This document shows, one piece after another, positions 1 through 10,751 of a stretch of DNA of 64,000 nt. The DNA is taken from NCBI GenBank assembly GCA_034359265.1, contig CP136896.1:13361501-13425500 (forward strand). Direction: 5' to 3'. The stretch is from Canna indica. Its lineage: Eukaryota; Streptophyta; Magnoliopsida; Zingiberales; Cannaceae. Every line of letters begins with the position of its first letter. The first letter of the stretch is position 1. The position numbers and the translations under genes are program-made. The notes under the pieces are model-generated. The model was not told where the DNA came from and did no database searches. It saw nothing but the letters and a program-made list of their open reading frames with translations.

Positions 1-200
1 CATTAGGGCCGAACCACTATAAATCTTTATATTAGCATTATTTTTTTTGTTTGTGCCTAATTGATTTATTTATGCTTCCGCATCTAATCGTCGAATTTTA
101 ATTTGCCTAAATAATTTAAGAAATGATTAAAATCGAAATTAGGCAACAAGTATTAGTTAACACACTATTCACCCCCCCTCTAGTGTAGCCATTTCGTACA
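1..200 (+). mobile_element. 3' end of a SIRE/Maximus-type copia LTR, cut by the window edge
   Basis: The segment reads as the reverse complement of the first 200 bp of the LTR at 18219, including the CCCTCTAGTGT block and the shared stretch next to it that reads into a flanking TATAAAT-rich part. It ends in CA at 200. A primer-binding-like TGGTATGATGC follows at 208-218, resembling the initiator tRNA-Met site TGGTATCAGAGC with errors. No copia internal region follows; a gypsy remnant does, so this is a truncated LTR end. Confidence 0.7.
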
Positions 201-529
201 ACAGTAGTGGTATGATGCATAATGAGCTAGGCTGGTGAAAATTGAGTAATGGTCGTGTTAGGGCTCTGAGGCCGGAAGTAGAAGCTCGGGGGCCGAGGAC
301 CACACTCGGGGGTTCCAATTGAGCTTGTCGAGGAGTGTAAGGCAGGGCCGCGTGCAAGGGGTCAAGTAAGTTTCAGATAGTGGAATATTTGTTAAAGCGA
401 CGAGATGGTTGTAGAATTCCTGGGCATACACATAGAAAAATGCGAGAAATGCAATTTTATTAAATACTAAAAGGAAATTGTGTGTACAGGAAAGTGCTCT
501 GTCTTTTTAGATGATTTGAGCATGACTTG

Positions 530-980
530 AGTCATCATTTAAGCTTCGGGATGGGGTCATTTTCACGTGTCTCGACCTGGTTCTTTCTCGGGAATTCTTG
601 TCGATTGTTCGCCGAGGGCAATGGAAGGTGCTTGCGGGTCGTTAGGCTCTTTGTTTGGCTCAGCCATCCTTCACCTGAGGCACTTATTGTAGCACCGTTG
701 AGCTTATTTTTGATCGACGTGGAGAACGCCCCACTCCCGTGTCTGAAGCCTACCAAGTCTCATTTGCACAGGGTGAATGAGGCTTCGGTTAGTTGCATTG
801 GTCGGCAGAGCTGCTTTGGTCGACTAGGACTTTTTTAACTATAAAGTTTCCTGTAATCACAAAGATTATGACTGGGCCAAGTAGGTTTTGATCCATCTCT
901 TGGAAATCAGATTTATAAAATGATATTATCGGAGTTTTAGAGTTAGGCTGACGTGGGCGAGTAGTGCTGTCAACCACCAT
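530..980 (-). pseudogene. decayed Ty3/gypsy aspartic protease region
   Basis: On the minus strand an open stretch (980-789) begins with the block ISFYKSDFQEM and ends with VLVDQSSSAD at about 792-830. This corresponds to the protease region of plant gypsy elements, where the active site normally reads D-T/S-G; here the glycine position is lost, so no active protease is expected. Downstream, across several stops, the pieces VDQK and AQRCYNKCLR match the usual post-protease block of these elements. It follows the gag remnant at 1195-2892 on the same strand. No reverse transcriptase is present. Family assignment is by motif recognition. Confidence 0.6.
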
Positions 981-1194
981 GATTGCCTAGAGAGTTCTCT
1001 TTTTGGCTGAGATTGATTCGCTACCTCCCGTGAATTCGCTGGCGATGTAGTCGATAACTCCTCAGAGTTTGTTTCCGGAGCGATCAACTCGATTTCTCTC
1101 CCTTTGACCCAAGTGGGATTTTGGAGGCGTTCAGCTTTGTCGTCGAGGGTTGCAGCTCTTGCTCCAACCTCGTTCCCTTCGGCGATGGATATAC

Positions 1195-2892
1195 CTATCT
1201 AGGTGTCCTACACGGATCAGATCCTCAAGTTGATCGTCGAGTACCATACAATCCTCGGTTATGTGCCTATAAGTGTCGTGTAAGGCCCATTTCTTGCTCA
1301 TATCAGCGTTAGGTGGCAGCCTCTATTTTCCCGCATTGGTAGGGTACTTGAGAAATTTCAAGTTGTAGATTTCTTGAAGGATGGTTTCCTTCGTAGTACT
1401 GAAAGGAGTGTACCTTTCATATCGGGTATTCGGGCGAGATGGAGACCTCAGCCCTCTGTCGTTAGTCTGTTCGCAGCGGTTGTAGTCTTCACTTTTTATT
1501 TGTCCGCCTTTTTGGATTTTCTATCTTTGACAACGTTTTTGATGTTCTGTCTATCGGCCTTTTTGGCCTCACGGAGCTCTTCCATCTCTACGAAGTTGGC
1601 AACTTTCTCTTGGAACTCGACCATATCTTTAGGCTTTGTCAGGGCGATCTAGTCCGCGTAGTGTCCTGGCTTCAACCCACATTTGATGGAGTAAAGCTCA
1701 ACTCGGGGGTCGAGATTCAAGATTTCGGTCGTTGTAGCCTGAAACTTGCATATGTATTCCCTGAAGGGCTCATGTTTCCATTGTATAACGTAGTGGAGGG
1801 CGTCCTCCATTTTGTAGTAGACATGAGATGTAGTAAATCGGTGGAGTAAGGCACAGGAGAGATCCGCGAAAGAGTGAATAGACCTCGGTGGGAGGGAAGC
1901 AAACCATAGTAAAACGGTTCTCCCTAGGAAAGTTGAAAAAGCTCTGCAAAGAGAAGGATCGGTTGCTCTGCTGTAGAGCATCATGATCCTGAATGTCGTC
2001 AGGTGTAATGTAGGGTCACCCATACCGTCGTAGGGCGTCAAAGTAGTAGGCAACTTGCTCTTGGATGAGAGGGTTATTGCCATGATATGCTCGGCGAAAG
2101 GTTTCGCGTCGATCAGGATGAAAGTTACAACTAGGGATGGCAATAATACCCATTTAAGCAGGTACCCGCGAGTATTTACCCGTTTATGACGGGTATGGGG
2201 CTTAATATCCTATTCGTGGAGATTTTATGAGTAATTTTTCTTACTCATTTATTATATGGGCGGATACGAATATTATAGTACCTGTACTCGTGAGTACCCG
2301 TTATCCATGAAAATAAGTAAATTATAAAAATACCCCTTATAAATATACTAAAAATAGTCCTTATGTTTTAAGACCTTATGTTGATGTTGATAAATATTTA
2401 TAATTTATATTTGAAGATCTTAATAAAATGTTATAATTTTCTAAACGAGTACCCGCTAATATCCGTAGCGATTCATCCCCCTGCGAGGAATTAAATGGGT
2501 ACCCATTTTTTATATCCGTATGGAATTAAACGAGTAGCGGGTACCCATATGTTTCGTGGGGCGGGTAGCGAGTAGGCACCCCCCGTACCCGTCCGCCATT
2601 GGCATCCCTAGTCACATGTAACCTTCATGGCTTTCGAATCTTATTATTTTTCCTAATGAGTTGTGCTGGAGATCTCGTCTCGAATGATGGAAAACAGTCT
2701 CCTTCCTTTTGAGTAGTTGCTTTCTTCTTGTTCTAAGCGGCGACGCTCGTGATCAGCCGGGAGTTTTCCTCGGGACCATGTCATCATCTCGACATGGGCT
2801 GCTAACTGTTGGTTCACCGCCTCTAGGTAGTTAATCTGTTGTCGGGGTTCTTCTGAAGGAAGTTGGATTGGTGCCAGAGCGTCGCTCCTCAC
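1195..2892 (-). pseudogene. Ty3/gypsy gag, disrupted by a hAT MITE
   Basis: The N-terminal part (2892-2653) is a short coiled-coil-like stretch with NYLEAVNQQL. The retrotransposon gag core (2143-1649) contains TPYDGMGDPTLHLTTF and the segment PFREYICKFQ, both typical of plant gypsy gag. A C-terminal part (about 1440-1195, another frame) contains KETILQEIYNLKFLKYP and RHITEDCMVLDDQLEDLIR, matching the usual end of gag just before the zinc-knuckle/protease region. The gene is interrupted between the first two parts by the element at 2132-2610, and carries additional stops and frameshifts. It would have made the structural capsid protein of an LTR retrotransposon. A decayed protease continues at 980-530. 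Confidence 0.7.
2132..2610. mobile_element. hAT-type MITE (TAGGGATG ends)
   Basis: The left end is TAGGGATGGCAAT and the right end is its approximate reverse complement, ATTGGCATCCCTA. The flanks GTTACAAC (2124-2131) and GTCACATG (2611-2618) are a decayed 8-bp duplication with 5 of 8 matches. The inside is rich in GGGTACCCG-like motifs and has no coding capacity. It sits inside the gypsy gag remnant, so it arrived after that element. Confidence 0.75.
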
Positions 2893-3510
2893 AATTTTAG
2901 CGTCACTAGGTTATGGATGATCGTCGTCGTCGGGTCATTGCCGTTGGCATGTAGTGTCGGTCAGTTGGCTCCTAGTTCCAACTATTATGAGGGAGGTAAG
3001 CTTTACTCGGCCCTGTGGTTGGCAAAAAAGCATGAGGATCAAAATAGTCTGGTCCAGCTCGGTGTCTCTCTTGGTTAGGTGAAACTCCTGGGGGGGCTGC
3101 AAAAGACACTCCGACGCTGAAGTTAGTAGGACTCCAAGGTGGAGGTAATAGAGAATAGAACTTAGATTATTTGAGGTGCGTCATGTCTGTATTTATTGCA
3201 GGTGGAGGTGTTGACGTCGCCCGATAATCTCGCGAGGATGTTGCTCAAAATGGGTCGAGGCTGATCGCGGAGATAGTGGGCCTGTAATGGCGTATGTCTC
3301 GTGATAAGGAGGAATGTTGATGTCATTGTATGACTTGGTGGAGCACCCGGGTGGAGTCCCCGAGTGGAGCCATTCGGTCGGGCTCAAGTCAGGTTTGGGA
3401 AGCATGGCTGGATGGAGCCCTCAGGTGGAGCCATCTGGTCTGGTTCGAGTTGGATTGTAGGACGATGCTGGATCTAATCTGACTGGGCCCAATAGTACTA
3501 GTCTAGTCCA
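2893..3510 (-). mobile_element. probable gypsy 5' leader/LTR remnant
   Basis: This lies upstream (minus sense) of the gag start at 2892. The part from about 3090 to 3510 is clearly related to 5096-5460: both share the CTCCGACGCT block, a GGTGGAGCCC-like stretch and a GGGCCCAA..CTAGTCC end. I infer LTR sequence of the same gypsy family. Exact LTR ends are not visible. Confidence 0.45.
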
Positions 3511-4389
3511 ACTACCTAAGCACCTCACTTAGGATTTATTAGTTTAGATTACAATCCTCTGCCTGAGGGCACCTCCAACACCTCAAGCACTAAGGACAAC
3601 TACACTAAAAAGTAAACCGAGTGGACTTATACCTCTACACCAAGACAATCATTCAAATCCTAAGACCTACACCCTAGGTGTATAAACAAATTTTTTAAAC
3701 AACAAAAATAACTAAAATTACAATAAAAATGGAGCAATAAATCTAACAACCAAAACTCCAATGTCAAGCTCAAATTTTCTCTGGATGTCTTTGATGGTGA
3801 ATCTTTGAGGAATCAAGGCTTAATCAAGAAAAATAGTTCAAGCTAGGGTTCCTTAAAAGATTGACTCGATAAAACTCAAGAATGATTTCAATGATGATTT
3901 AATATGTTCAATGAGGCGTTAGGAAGACAGGTGATGGGTTTTTATAAGCTTTCATCAAGTAATGGCTCGAACACAACAAATTTCAACAACTAAAAAAAGA
4001 GCCGTTGGGACCACCGGTCAATTGGTCGGTCGAAGGTCAGTCAATTGACCCTTTGGCCGAACCATCAACCTTAACTGCCCTAGCTCTAATTTGGGTTTGG
4101 TTTTGATTTTGAAGTTTTAGGTTTGATTTTCAACATCATCCAAAGCATCCTAAGGATTACAATAATAATTTTACATTTAAAATAAATTTTCAAAGTATTT
4201 CTTGACTTCTGAGCATTGAGTAAGGTCTTTTTAATTTGGATTTTTCGATTTCGCTTCGATCTTTCGAATCGCGAACGTCGCGTGTTTATCATCATGAAAT
4301 ATGAAATTATTTCTCATTGAAATATTAGTTCCTTGTCTTTTTATCATCAAAATCAAGATTGAAATCAAAGATAAAAGCTTAGGCCAACA
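3511..4389 (+). mobile_element. truncated SIRE-type copia LTR
   Basis: From CTACCTAAGCAC onward it parallels the middle and end of the LTRs at 18219-19730 and 24613-26089 (ACTTAGGATT block, the disease-like GAGGGCACC and TAAGGACAACTA stretches), and it finishes with the LTR end AGGCCAACA at 4389. Its first few hundred bases are missing, fused at about 3510 to gypsy LTR sequence. A GGTCGGTCGAAGGTC stretch near 4025 corresponds to the GGTCGGTCGACC repeats of the other LTRs. Confidence 0.65.
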
Positions 4390-4439
4390 TTCAATGCCTT
4401 CCTCGTTGACCACTCGCCCACTTCGTCGACTACAAAACC

Positions 4440-5054
4440 TTTGGAAGATCCGTCTACTAATCTCCCAATAGTCGTCAAAAAATGTCTAAGAGACCTCATC
4501 ATTCTTTTGAAGGTCCTATATTTCGTACCCCTCCCAATACCACCATTCCCGTGGACTAGGAAAATAACCTTGCTCTTGTTTCGATATTACCATTCTTAGC
4601 TAGTAGACGCCTGGTTCGTGATCACATTTTAACCTAACTAAGTCCCACTCCCTTAAGCTCATTGCCTTGCATTCAATTTGTGATGAAAATAGATGATGAT
4701 AGGAGGATGGAGGGGAGGATTGAGGAGAAATTATTGGAGCAAAGAATGAAGTTTAAGGAGAGAATGAAAATATATCTTATCATGGGGTTACGACCCACAG
4801 GAAAAATTCATTTTCCTGGGACCGTGGCCCTCGAGATAAATCATATTTCATGGGGGTCCTGGCCCCCAGGAAAAGGTTTAGTTTGTTGGGGGTCAAAAAT
4901 ATCGGTACAAGTATCTTTTTTTGGGGGCTGCTCGTTAACCTTTTCTGGCGAGACCTGGAGGCCATGAGGCCCTCGTAGAAAACTTTTGCTGGGGTACCAT
5001 GGCCAATTTTAGTGGGGGTCTTAGCCCCTGAAAAAAGTAATATTTCTTGTAGTG
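4440..5054. mobile_element. terminal fragment of a CACTA element
   Basis: The right end TTTCTTGTAGTG (5043-5054) is the inverted CACTACAAGAAA terminus of a CACTA transposon. Inside it (4787-5030) are repeated GC-rich palindromic motifs such as GGGGGTCCTGGCCCCC, as expected for CACTA subterminal repeats. No matching left end occurs upstream, so only one end is preserved. Minus-strand and plus-strand open stretches here are by-products of these repeats. Confidence 0.6.
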
Positions 5055-5460
5055 GGTTATGCGGTCTAGTGCATCTCATGATCAAGTGCGACTCCTGTGG
5101 GGGAAGGGGGGCCTGCAAAAAAAACTCCGACGCTCAAGTCAGAAAGAGTTTCAGGTGATGATAATTGAAATTGAAATCTACATGTACCCGAGGAGCATCG
5201 TATTTTTAGATAGTGCAAGATGATGGGTGTCTGACGATAATTCCTTCCGGTAATCTCATAGGGATATGCTTAGAATGGATCGAGGCTAATTCCGGAGATG
5301 TCAAACTCGTAATTGATGAGGACGCGAGTGTCCTTGTATGACCGGGTGGAGCCCCCGGGCTAAGTCATTTCTGGCTTGACTTGAGATTGGTTAATGAGCG
5401 TGGGTGCTTTTGGGCCCAGTCGAGCTGGGCCCAAAGTGCTAGTCCATTCCACTATATAAC
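5055..5460. mobile_element. second copy of gypsy LTR-like sequence
   Basis: It shares CTCCGACGCTCAAGTCAG, CGGTAATCTC, GGATCGAGGCTAAT and the closing GGGCCCAAAGTGCTAGTCC with 3090-3510, in the same orientation. It is probably an LTR fragment of the same family as the gag remnant. Confidence 0.45.
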
Positions 5461-5800
5461 ATATATCTTTTAATAATATAGATATTTCTTAATAGTAATT
5501 AATTAAACTCTAATTATAAACTATATATAATGTTTTTTGTTTATATATAAACTATATATTCTTTGTATGCTAATTATTAATTATATAAACTATATATTTA
5601 TATACTATTCTATATAATAATAATTTTTTAACTACTTATATTTATATAAATATTAATAATTAAATAATTAAGTATATACATAAGTTATATATATATATAC
5701 TGTTTTCAATTATTTATATAAAGATTAGCTATTTAAATATTTCTATATAAATTATTATATTTAAATATTTAACTACTATATAATTATACATATAAATTAC
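5461..5800. repeat. AT-rich tract of short TA-type repeats
   Basis: It is composed almost entirely of A and T, with recurrent TATATAAACTATATA-like words. No gene is seen. Confidence 0.7.
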
Positions 5801-6889
5801 TCAACAATAATGGCTTCTTCAACCATCGTCGACGAGCCGAAGAAATTTGCATAATTTATAGTAATATATGTTTCGAGCATTTTAAGGAATTAATGCAAAT
5901 ATTAAAAAAAAACTTAGGAGTGTGAAAGAAAATGCCAACATATGTTATAGTCCAAATATTTGTGACAAATTATATATAGTTTCCATCGGTCCGAGACAAA
6001 ATGGCACCAACATGAGATTTTAAATCACGTGCGGGATTCATATATCTTGAATTTTCACACACAACTAAATTGTTATGATAAAGTGATCCCAATTTTGTGT
6101 GTATTACTCATGCTAATTAATTAAGCTTAATTGGCTCCCATTATAATAAGTCCACATCAATTGCATCTTATCCCTTGTTACAGTGCATGTCATCTTAAGT
6201 TTTGGAGTTATATCTCAATGCATGAGAGGTTTCGTCTTGCATTGAAACACCATGAAATATTGTTGATTGGACATGTACAGTGCCAAATAGATATCTAGCC
6301 GACACCATTGAACCCACCCTATAACAGGTGGGGCCTCTTTCAGATATATGCGGAAGACTTTTGTTTTTGGGCCTACTACATGTCTATTCCTATCATGAAA
6401 TTTTGACTATTAATTTTTATAGAATCTTGGAGATGATGATGAGGACGACGACGAAGACATAGTATTATGATTTATCATCTCTAGTTCATTAATTTGTGTT
6501 AATTTCTATTGCGTGCTATGTTTTAGAAACTATTTCACTATTCATGTTTTGACATGAATATGATGATGACCTTTCCCGAACCTTATTTATTTTAATTTCC
6601 ACCTCAAGTTACAAAGTGTTAGTTTTGGGGGGATGCTGGTAAAAAAAAAAAAAAGAAGTTTTGGAGGATGCAAGATCGTTCTAGAACATCAACAAAGAGA
6701 CGGATAACTAAGAACAAACTTTCTCAATCTTCATTTATTGTAGTTTTACTTTTGTATATACTTTGTAAGATACTTGTATCCTCAAGGTTGAAGAAGTGTG
6801 TACTGTAGAACCTTTGGGATAGGGAGATAGATTAGTTGTAAAAGAATTGTTTTAGTGGATCATAGGAGTGGATGTATGCAAAAACTTCA
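5801..6889. other. no gene recognised; one acidic terminal-exon-like stretch
   Basis: I see no element ends or long reading frame. At 6423-6470 (+) a short run after a TATAG acceptor-like site would encode NLGDDDEDDDEDIVL then stop. This looks like the acidic tail of a protein, but it is too short to identify. A purely AT-rich remainder with a poly-A run near 6640 follows. Confidence 0.3.
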
Positions 6890-7009
6890 AACCACTATAG
6901 ATTTTTAAGTGATTCATGATTTATTATTTTTATTGATTCTATTATATCCACTATAAAAAGTTTGGTCACTCATTAGTTTTACTAAACACACAATTGACCT
7001 CCTCATTTG

Positions 7010-7215
7010 GAAAAAAATTATTGTGGAGCTCGGCTCCATAGAAAATCTTTATGGAGTCGGGCTCCGATGGTGAAACACGAATCTCAAAGTAGCTCCGATG
7101 GTGAAATACGAATCTCAAAACAGCTTTTATTTTGCTTTAAGATTCGTGTTTCATCATCGGAGCCCGGCTCCATAAAGCTTTTTTATGGAGCCGGGCTCCA
7201 TAATAGTTTTTCTCT
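7010..7215. mobile_element. 206-bp fold-back MITE
   Basis: The ends are GAAAAAAATTATTGTGGAG and, inverted, GAAAAACTATTATGGAG. The inside repeats GGAGCCGGGCTCC and GGTGAAACACGAATCTC in both orientations, so nearly the whole element folds on itself. CTCATTTG is duplicated at 7002-7009 and 7216-7223. The empty site is preserved in copy B, where CCCTCATTTGTGGC is uninterrupted at about 10171. The TSD length fits hAT (8) or Mutator (9, with one mismatch). Confidence 0.8.
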
Positions 7216-7467
7216 CTCATTTGTGGCTTGATCCACTTATACTTGTAGCATGTAATATGATAATTTTTTAAAGGTTTGTCTTTAGAAAAAAATTAACTCA
7301 TGTTTGAGCATAGTTTTAATCATGGTGTCAAAGCATTGTACCTCCATATGTGGTAATGGTAGAAGTCTTAGTGCATTTTCTACGTATCTATGTGTCTGTA
7401 GCATGTAACATGTAGCATGTAGCATGTATGTATTTCATACTTTTTAAGTTCAACCTTGGTTCAAACA

Positions 7468-7771
7468 TATGGGTGAAAACAGGTTAGGTCAGGCCAGGCT
7501 AGGCCAAGCTTTTGCCTTATATGCATACCACCTTAATATGCCTTGCATATATAACATGCCGATAAATATTATATATGCACACCACCTTAACCGGTCCATG
7601 CCGACTTGTGAGACTCAATAGACTTTAAATTGAGTTTGAGCTTGACCTGATAAGAAAAATATGTTTTGAAGTAGGCCTGAGCCTTGTTTTATTTTTAAAT
7701 GGGCTAGGCCAGGCCAACTACAGGTCAGACCATAGGCTCCTGGCAGGTCGCTTGACCTATTTCCATCCCTA
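7468..7771. mobile_element. hAT-type MITE in copy A
   Basis: The ends TATGGGTGAAAACAGG and CTATTTCCATCCCTA are inverted relatives of TAGGGATGGAAA. The flanks TTCAAACA (7460-7467) and GTCAAACA (7772-7779) match at 7 of 8 bases. Its counterpart in copy B (10407-10700) sits at the same place, so it was present before the duplication. Confidence 0.75.
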
Positions 7772-7822
7772 GTCAAACATGATGATAACTAAGATGTCTA
7801 AGTGGAACCCCAAATGTGGTTG

Positions 7823-8035
7823 CACTACAAAAAATAATTAAAAATATTAACATTTCGGAGCCGATACCTCACATGGACGTTGGTTTCCCAAAATTTATTA
7901 CCCTAATTTAGGTCGGGGTATTTGATTGGGGTAACCAACGCCATTATTTGGCACCTGTTTTTCCAAAATCGACGCTAGATCTAGTTGACACTAGCTAGTC
8001 TCCTATATATCGACTTCAGTTCTACTATTGGTTTT
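7823..8035. mobile_element. CACTA-like end in copy A
   Basis: It begins CACTACAAAAAATAATT and contains GGTAACCAACGCC and CGACGCTAGATCT motifs that look like subterminal repeats. The same segment is at 10752-10960 in copy B. No opposite end is visible. Confidence 0.45.
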
Positions 8036-8439
8036 TTTTCCAACTTAATCTAAGTGTATAAATAAATTTACTTATAATATCGTTTATAAATTTGATCCCA
8101 CAATAGGGGTGTTTACTATAAATTTTTAAGTGGTTCTTGATTTATTATTTTTACAGTAAATACCCAAAAAAATACGAACTTTTGACCCTTTTTCATTTTT
8201 AGCATAAACTTTTCATGTTAACAAGAAAATACATGAACTATCATTCCATTACCCCGTTTAGCATGCACCATCATTTTTGACGATTTTTACTGACGTGTCA
8301 CTTAACGGCGACGACTTGGCAAATATTTATCTTTGACTGAGGCCATGTAAGATAAATAATGCCACATATATGTCATTATTGATCAAGATATTGACCAAAG
8401 AAAATATTATTATCTTCTGTTGTGTTCCTACTTTCCCCT

Positions 8440-8830
8440 TTCAACTCATGACACCACCCATCGCCTCGTCGGCGGCTGCCGCAATATGAAGAGAGGACCA
8501 TGACACCGGCGGAAGAGGACGCACCCGGCGTTCTCACCGGTGACAGGAGTGCCAACGAAGGGCGTGAACGAGGGAGAAGGTGTCCACACAGTCCCATGTT
8601 CGCTGCCCACACCACCCACCAGCCCAGCTTCCTGCTGGGCCGTGAGACCAGCGTCACCCACTCCAGTCGATCCACCATTGTCGCCTTCACCTCCCTCCAC
8701 GCCCATTGTCGAAGGTCAAACCCGACCACGCTGTACTCCCGCGCAGAGGTCATCCAATAAAGGGCTTCGTCGCGCGCATGGACGCTCTCGTTGGGCGTCC
8801 ACACTGTAAGCTGTACCGTGAACTCCAGTA
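8440..8830. other. GC-rich captured segment beyond the ERF, not identified
   Basis: It lies between the ERF C-terminus and the left TIR of the Pack-MULE. Composition is coding-like (GC-rich, open in several frames on both strands), including a 173-codon minus-strand frame at 8376-8897 with no domain I recognise. It is probably UTR or another captured fragment. Confidence 0.35.
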
Positions 8831-8902
8831 CTCCAGCTCCTCGCTGCCGTTGCCGAAGCACAGCCAGTACACTTTCTCGTCCATTTGGCTTGTGCATGCA
8901 CC

Positions 8903-9433
8903 TTATTGCTTGCTCTTAGTGCAGGAAGCAGCTGGTTCAGTACTGTTGGAGGAGTTTGAAGTAGCGGCAATGCTACTACTCGCACGAATCAAGCTCGCAT
9001 AATGAGAAGGATGCGGAGGTGGATCAATGCACGGCGATGAGGTGTTCGGCGGGGGAGTAAATCTTGATGTCTTTCTCTTCTTCTGCTTCTTGAGGTTGAG
9101 GAGATTATGGATCCTGAAAGCGAGAGGGGATTCGGCGGCGGGGGACGCGGCGTTGGCGGCGAAGTTTGTGCAGTTGTTGGAGCCGCGGAGGAGACAAGCG
9201 GCGGTGTCGTAGACGCAGACAACCTCCTCCAGTGTCTCGAAGGTGCCCAGCCACATCCTTATCTTCTTCGTGGTGTCCTTGATCTCCGCCACCCACCTTC
9301 CCAAGGGCCTTTGCCGCACACCTACAAACTTGTTGCTACTACCGCTCTTGAGCTTGTTCTTGGACTTGAGTGGGGGTTTGGAGACTGGTAATTGGTGGTG
9401 GTGCTCTTGCTGGGGTTGAAACTGGAGCTCCAT
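8903..9433 (-). pseudogene. captured AP2/ERF transcription factor, RAP2-11/ERN-like
   Basis: From ATG at 9433 the product starts MELQFQPQQEHHH, then has a single AP2/ERF DNA-binding domain at about residues 34-92: KFVGVRQRPLGRWVAEIKD, KKIRMWLGTFETLEE, then CVYDTAACLLRGSN. This subtype, with the WVAEIKDT and IRMWLGTFET words, is known from RAP2-11/ERN proteins. Two family-conserved spots are altered: RPSGRW reads RPLGRW, and the AARAYD helix reads VVCVYD. A TAA at 8903-8905 ends the frame, but the same frame continues with MDEKVYWLCFGNGSEELEYW, which looks like the native C-terminus, so the stop is probably premature. There is no intron. It lies inside a Pack-MULE, antisense to plus-strand GC-rich open stretches that I regard as shadows. 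In the family these proteins bind GCC-box DNA in the nucleus; function here is doubtful. Confidence 0.8.
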
Positions 9434-10406
9434 GATGAATACGATGCCAATCTGAGAGAGAGAGAGAGGAGGGTAGCCAATTTGAGGGGAGAGGAAGATT
9501 GGAAGAGGGGGATGATATAGTGCAGGATGTGGGTTGATAAAGAGGTAATCAAGCTCCCGCAAGCGACGACCCCGACAGCGGGATTGCGGTGCGGCGTCGT
9601 CAGATCCGAGAGGTGATGGAAGTGGTGAGTGGGCGACGAGGCAAAGTGGGCAAGGGAGGAAGTCAAGGGGGAGCACATGCCAGCGGTGGAGGGCGGGGTC
9701 GTGGGCGTAGCAAGAGGGGCCGCGCGAGCAGCACGTGCGGGGATGGAGAATGGCGATATGCCGATTGCCAACGGCGATGTGGTGGAGGAGAATGGTGTAG
9801 GTTGGAAGACGAAGATGAGAAGAAAGATGGAGTTGATAGAATAAAATAATAATATTTTTTTAATAAAAAAATAATAATAAAATTGGTTAAAATAATAAAA
9901 TAATAATCCACGTAGGATAAATTTATCATGTCGTCGCCGTTAAGTGACACGTCAGCAAAAATAGTCAAAAAATGACGGTATGTGCTAAATAGGGTAACAG
10001 AGTGATAGTTCGTGTATTTCTTTGCTAACGAAAAAAGTTTATGTTAAAAATGGAAAAATATCCAAAGTTTGTATTTTTTAAGGGTATTTACTCTTATTTT
10101 TATTGATTCTATTTTATCCGCGATAAAAAGTTTGGTTACTTGTTAGTTTTACTAAACACACAATTGACCCCCCTCATTTGTGGCTTGATCCACTTATACT
10201 TGTAGCATGTAATATGACATAATTTTTTTAAGGTTTGTCTTTAGATTAAATTTTTTTCATGTTTGATCATATTTTTAATCAGGGTGTCAAAGCATTATAC
10301 CTCCACATGTGGTTATGGTAGAAGTCTTAATGCATTTTCTACGTATCTATGTATATGTAGCATAGCATGTATTTGACACTTTTTAAGTTCTACCTTGGGT
10401 CAAACA

Positions 10407-10700
10407 TAGGGGTGGAAACCGGTCAGGTCAGGCCAGACCAGACTTTCGCCTTATATGCACACCACCTTAACAGGCCTTGCATATATAACAAATCGAAAAA
10501 TATTATATATGCACACCATCTTAACATGCCCAAATTAGCTTGTGAGGTTCAATAGACTTTAAATTGATTTTGGGTCTAGTTTGATAAGTAAAATATGTTT
10601 TGAAGTAGACCTGAGCATTATTTTATTTTTAAATAGGACAGACTAAATACTGGTTGGACCATAGCACCCTGGCAGGCCACCTGACCTATTTCCACCTCTA
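10407..10700. mobile_element. hAT-type MITE in copy B
   Basis: The ends are TAGGGGTGGAAACC and CTATTTCCACCTCTA, with a perfect 8-bp duplication GTCAAACA at 10399-10406 and 10701-10708. It is the counterpart of 7468-7771. Confidence 0.85.
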
Positions 10701-10751
10701 GTCAAACAAGATGATAACTAAGATGTCTAAGTGGAACCCCAAATGTGGTTG

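Larger units (their letters stand above)
6890..8080 (+). repeat. direct duplication, copy A
   Basis: From AGATTTTTAAGTGATTC at about 6897 the sequence parallels copy B (8110-8153 continuing at 10094-10945): shared blocks are TTTTACTAAACACACAATTG, TGGCTTGATCCACTTATAC, the hAT MITE and the CACTA-like end. Copy A additionally contains a 206-bp fold-back at 7010-7215 that copy B lacks. Identity is high but clearly less than perfect. Confidence 0.75.
8154..10093. mobile_element. Pack-MULE carrying an ERF gene
   Basis: The termini are CAGTAAATACCC and, inverted, GAGTAAATACCC. The terminal inverted repeats are long (about 175 bp: 8154-8335 and 9910-10093) and share TGACGTGTCACTTAACGGCG. A perfect 9-bp duplication, TTATTTTTA, lies at 8145-8153 and 10094-10102, diagnostic of Mutator-like transposition. 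Copy A (about 6920) shows the unoccupied site. The inside (8440-9840) is GC-rich, unlike its neighbours, and encodes an ERF transcription factor fragment rather than a transposase, as in Pack-MULEs of plants. Confidence 0.9.

Noticed and set aside
7007..7231. 74-codon plus-strand open frame
   Set aside because: It lies entirely within the 206-bp fold-back MITE and its TSDs; the frame follows from the palindromic repeats.
8376..8897. 173-codon minus-strand open frame in the Pack-MULE
   Set aside because: No domain, Trp/Arg-rich composition typical of a shadow frame in GC-rich DNA, and it overlaps another frame that continues the ERF C-terminus.
9589..9849. Gly/Arg-rich plus-strand frame right of the ERF
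   Set aside because: It is the complement of the ERF leader in GC-rich DNA with no recognisable domain.
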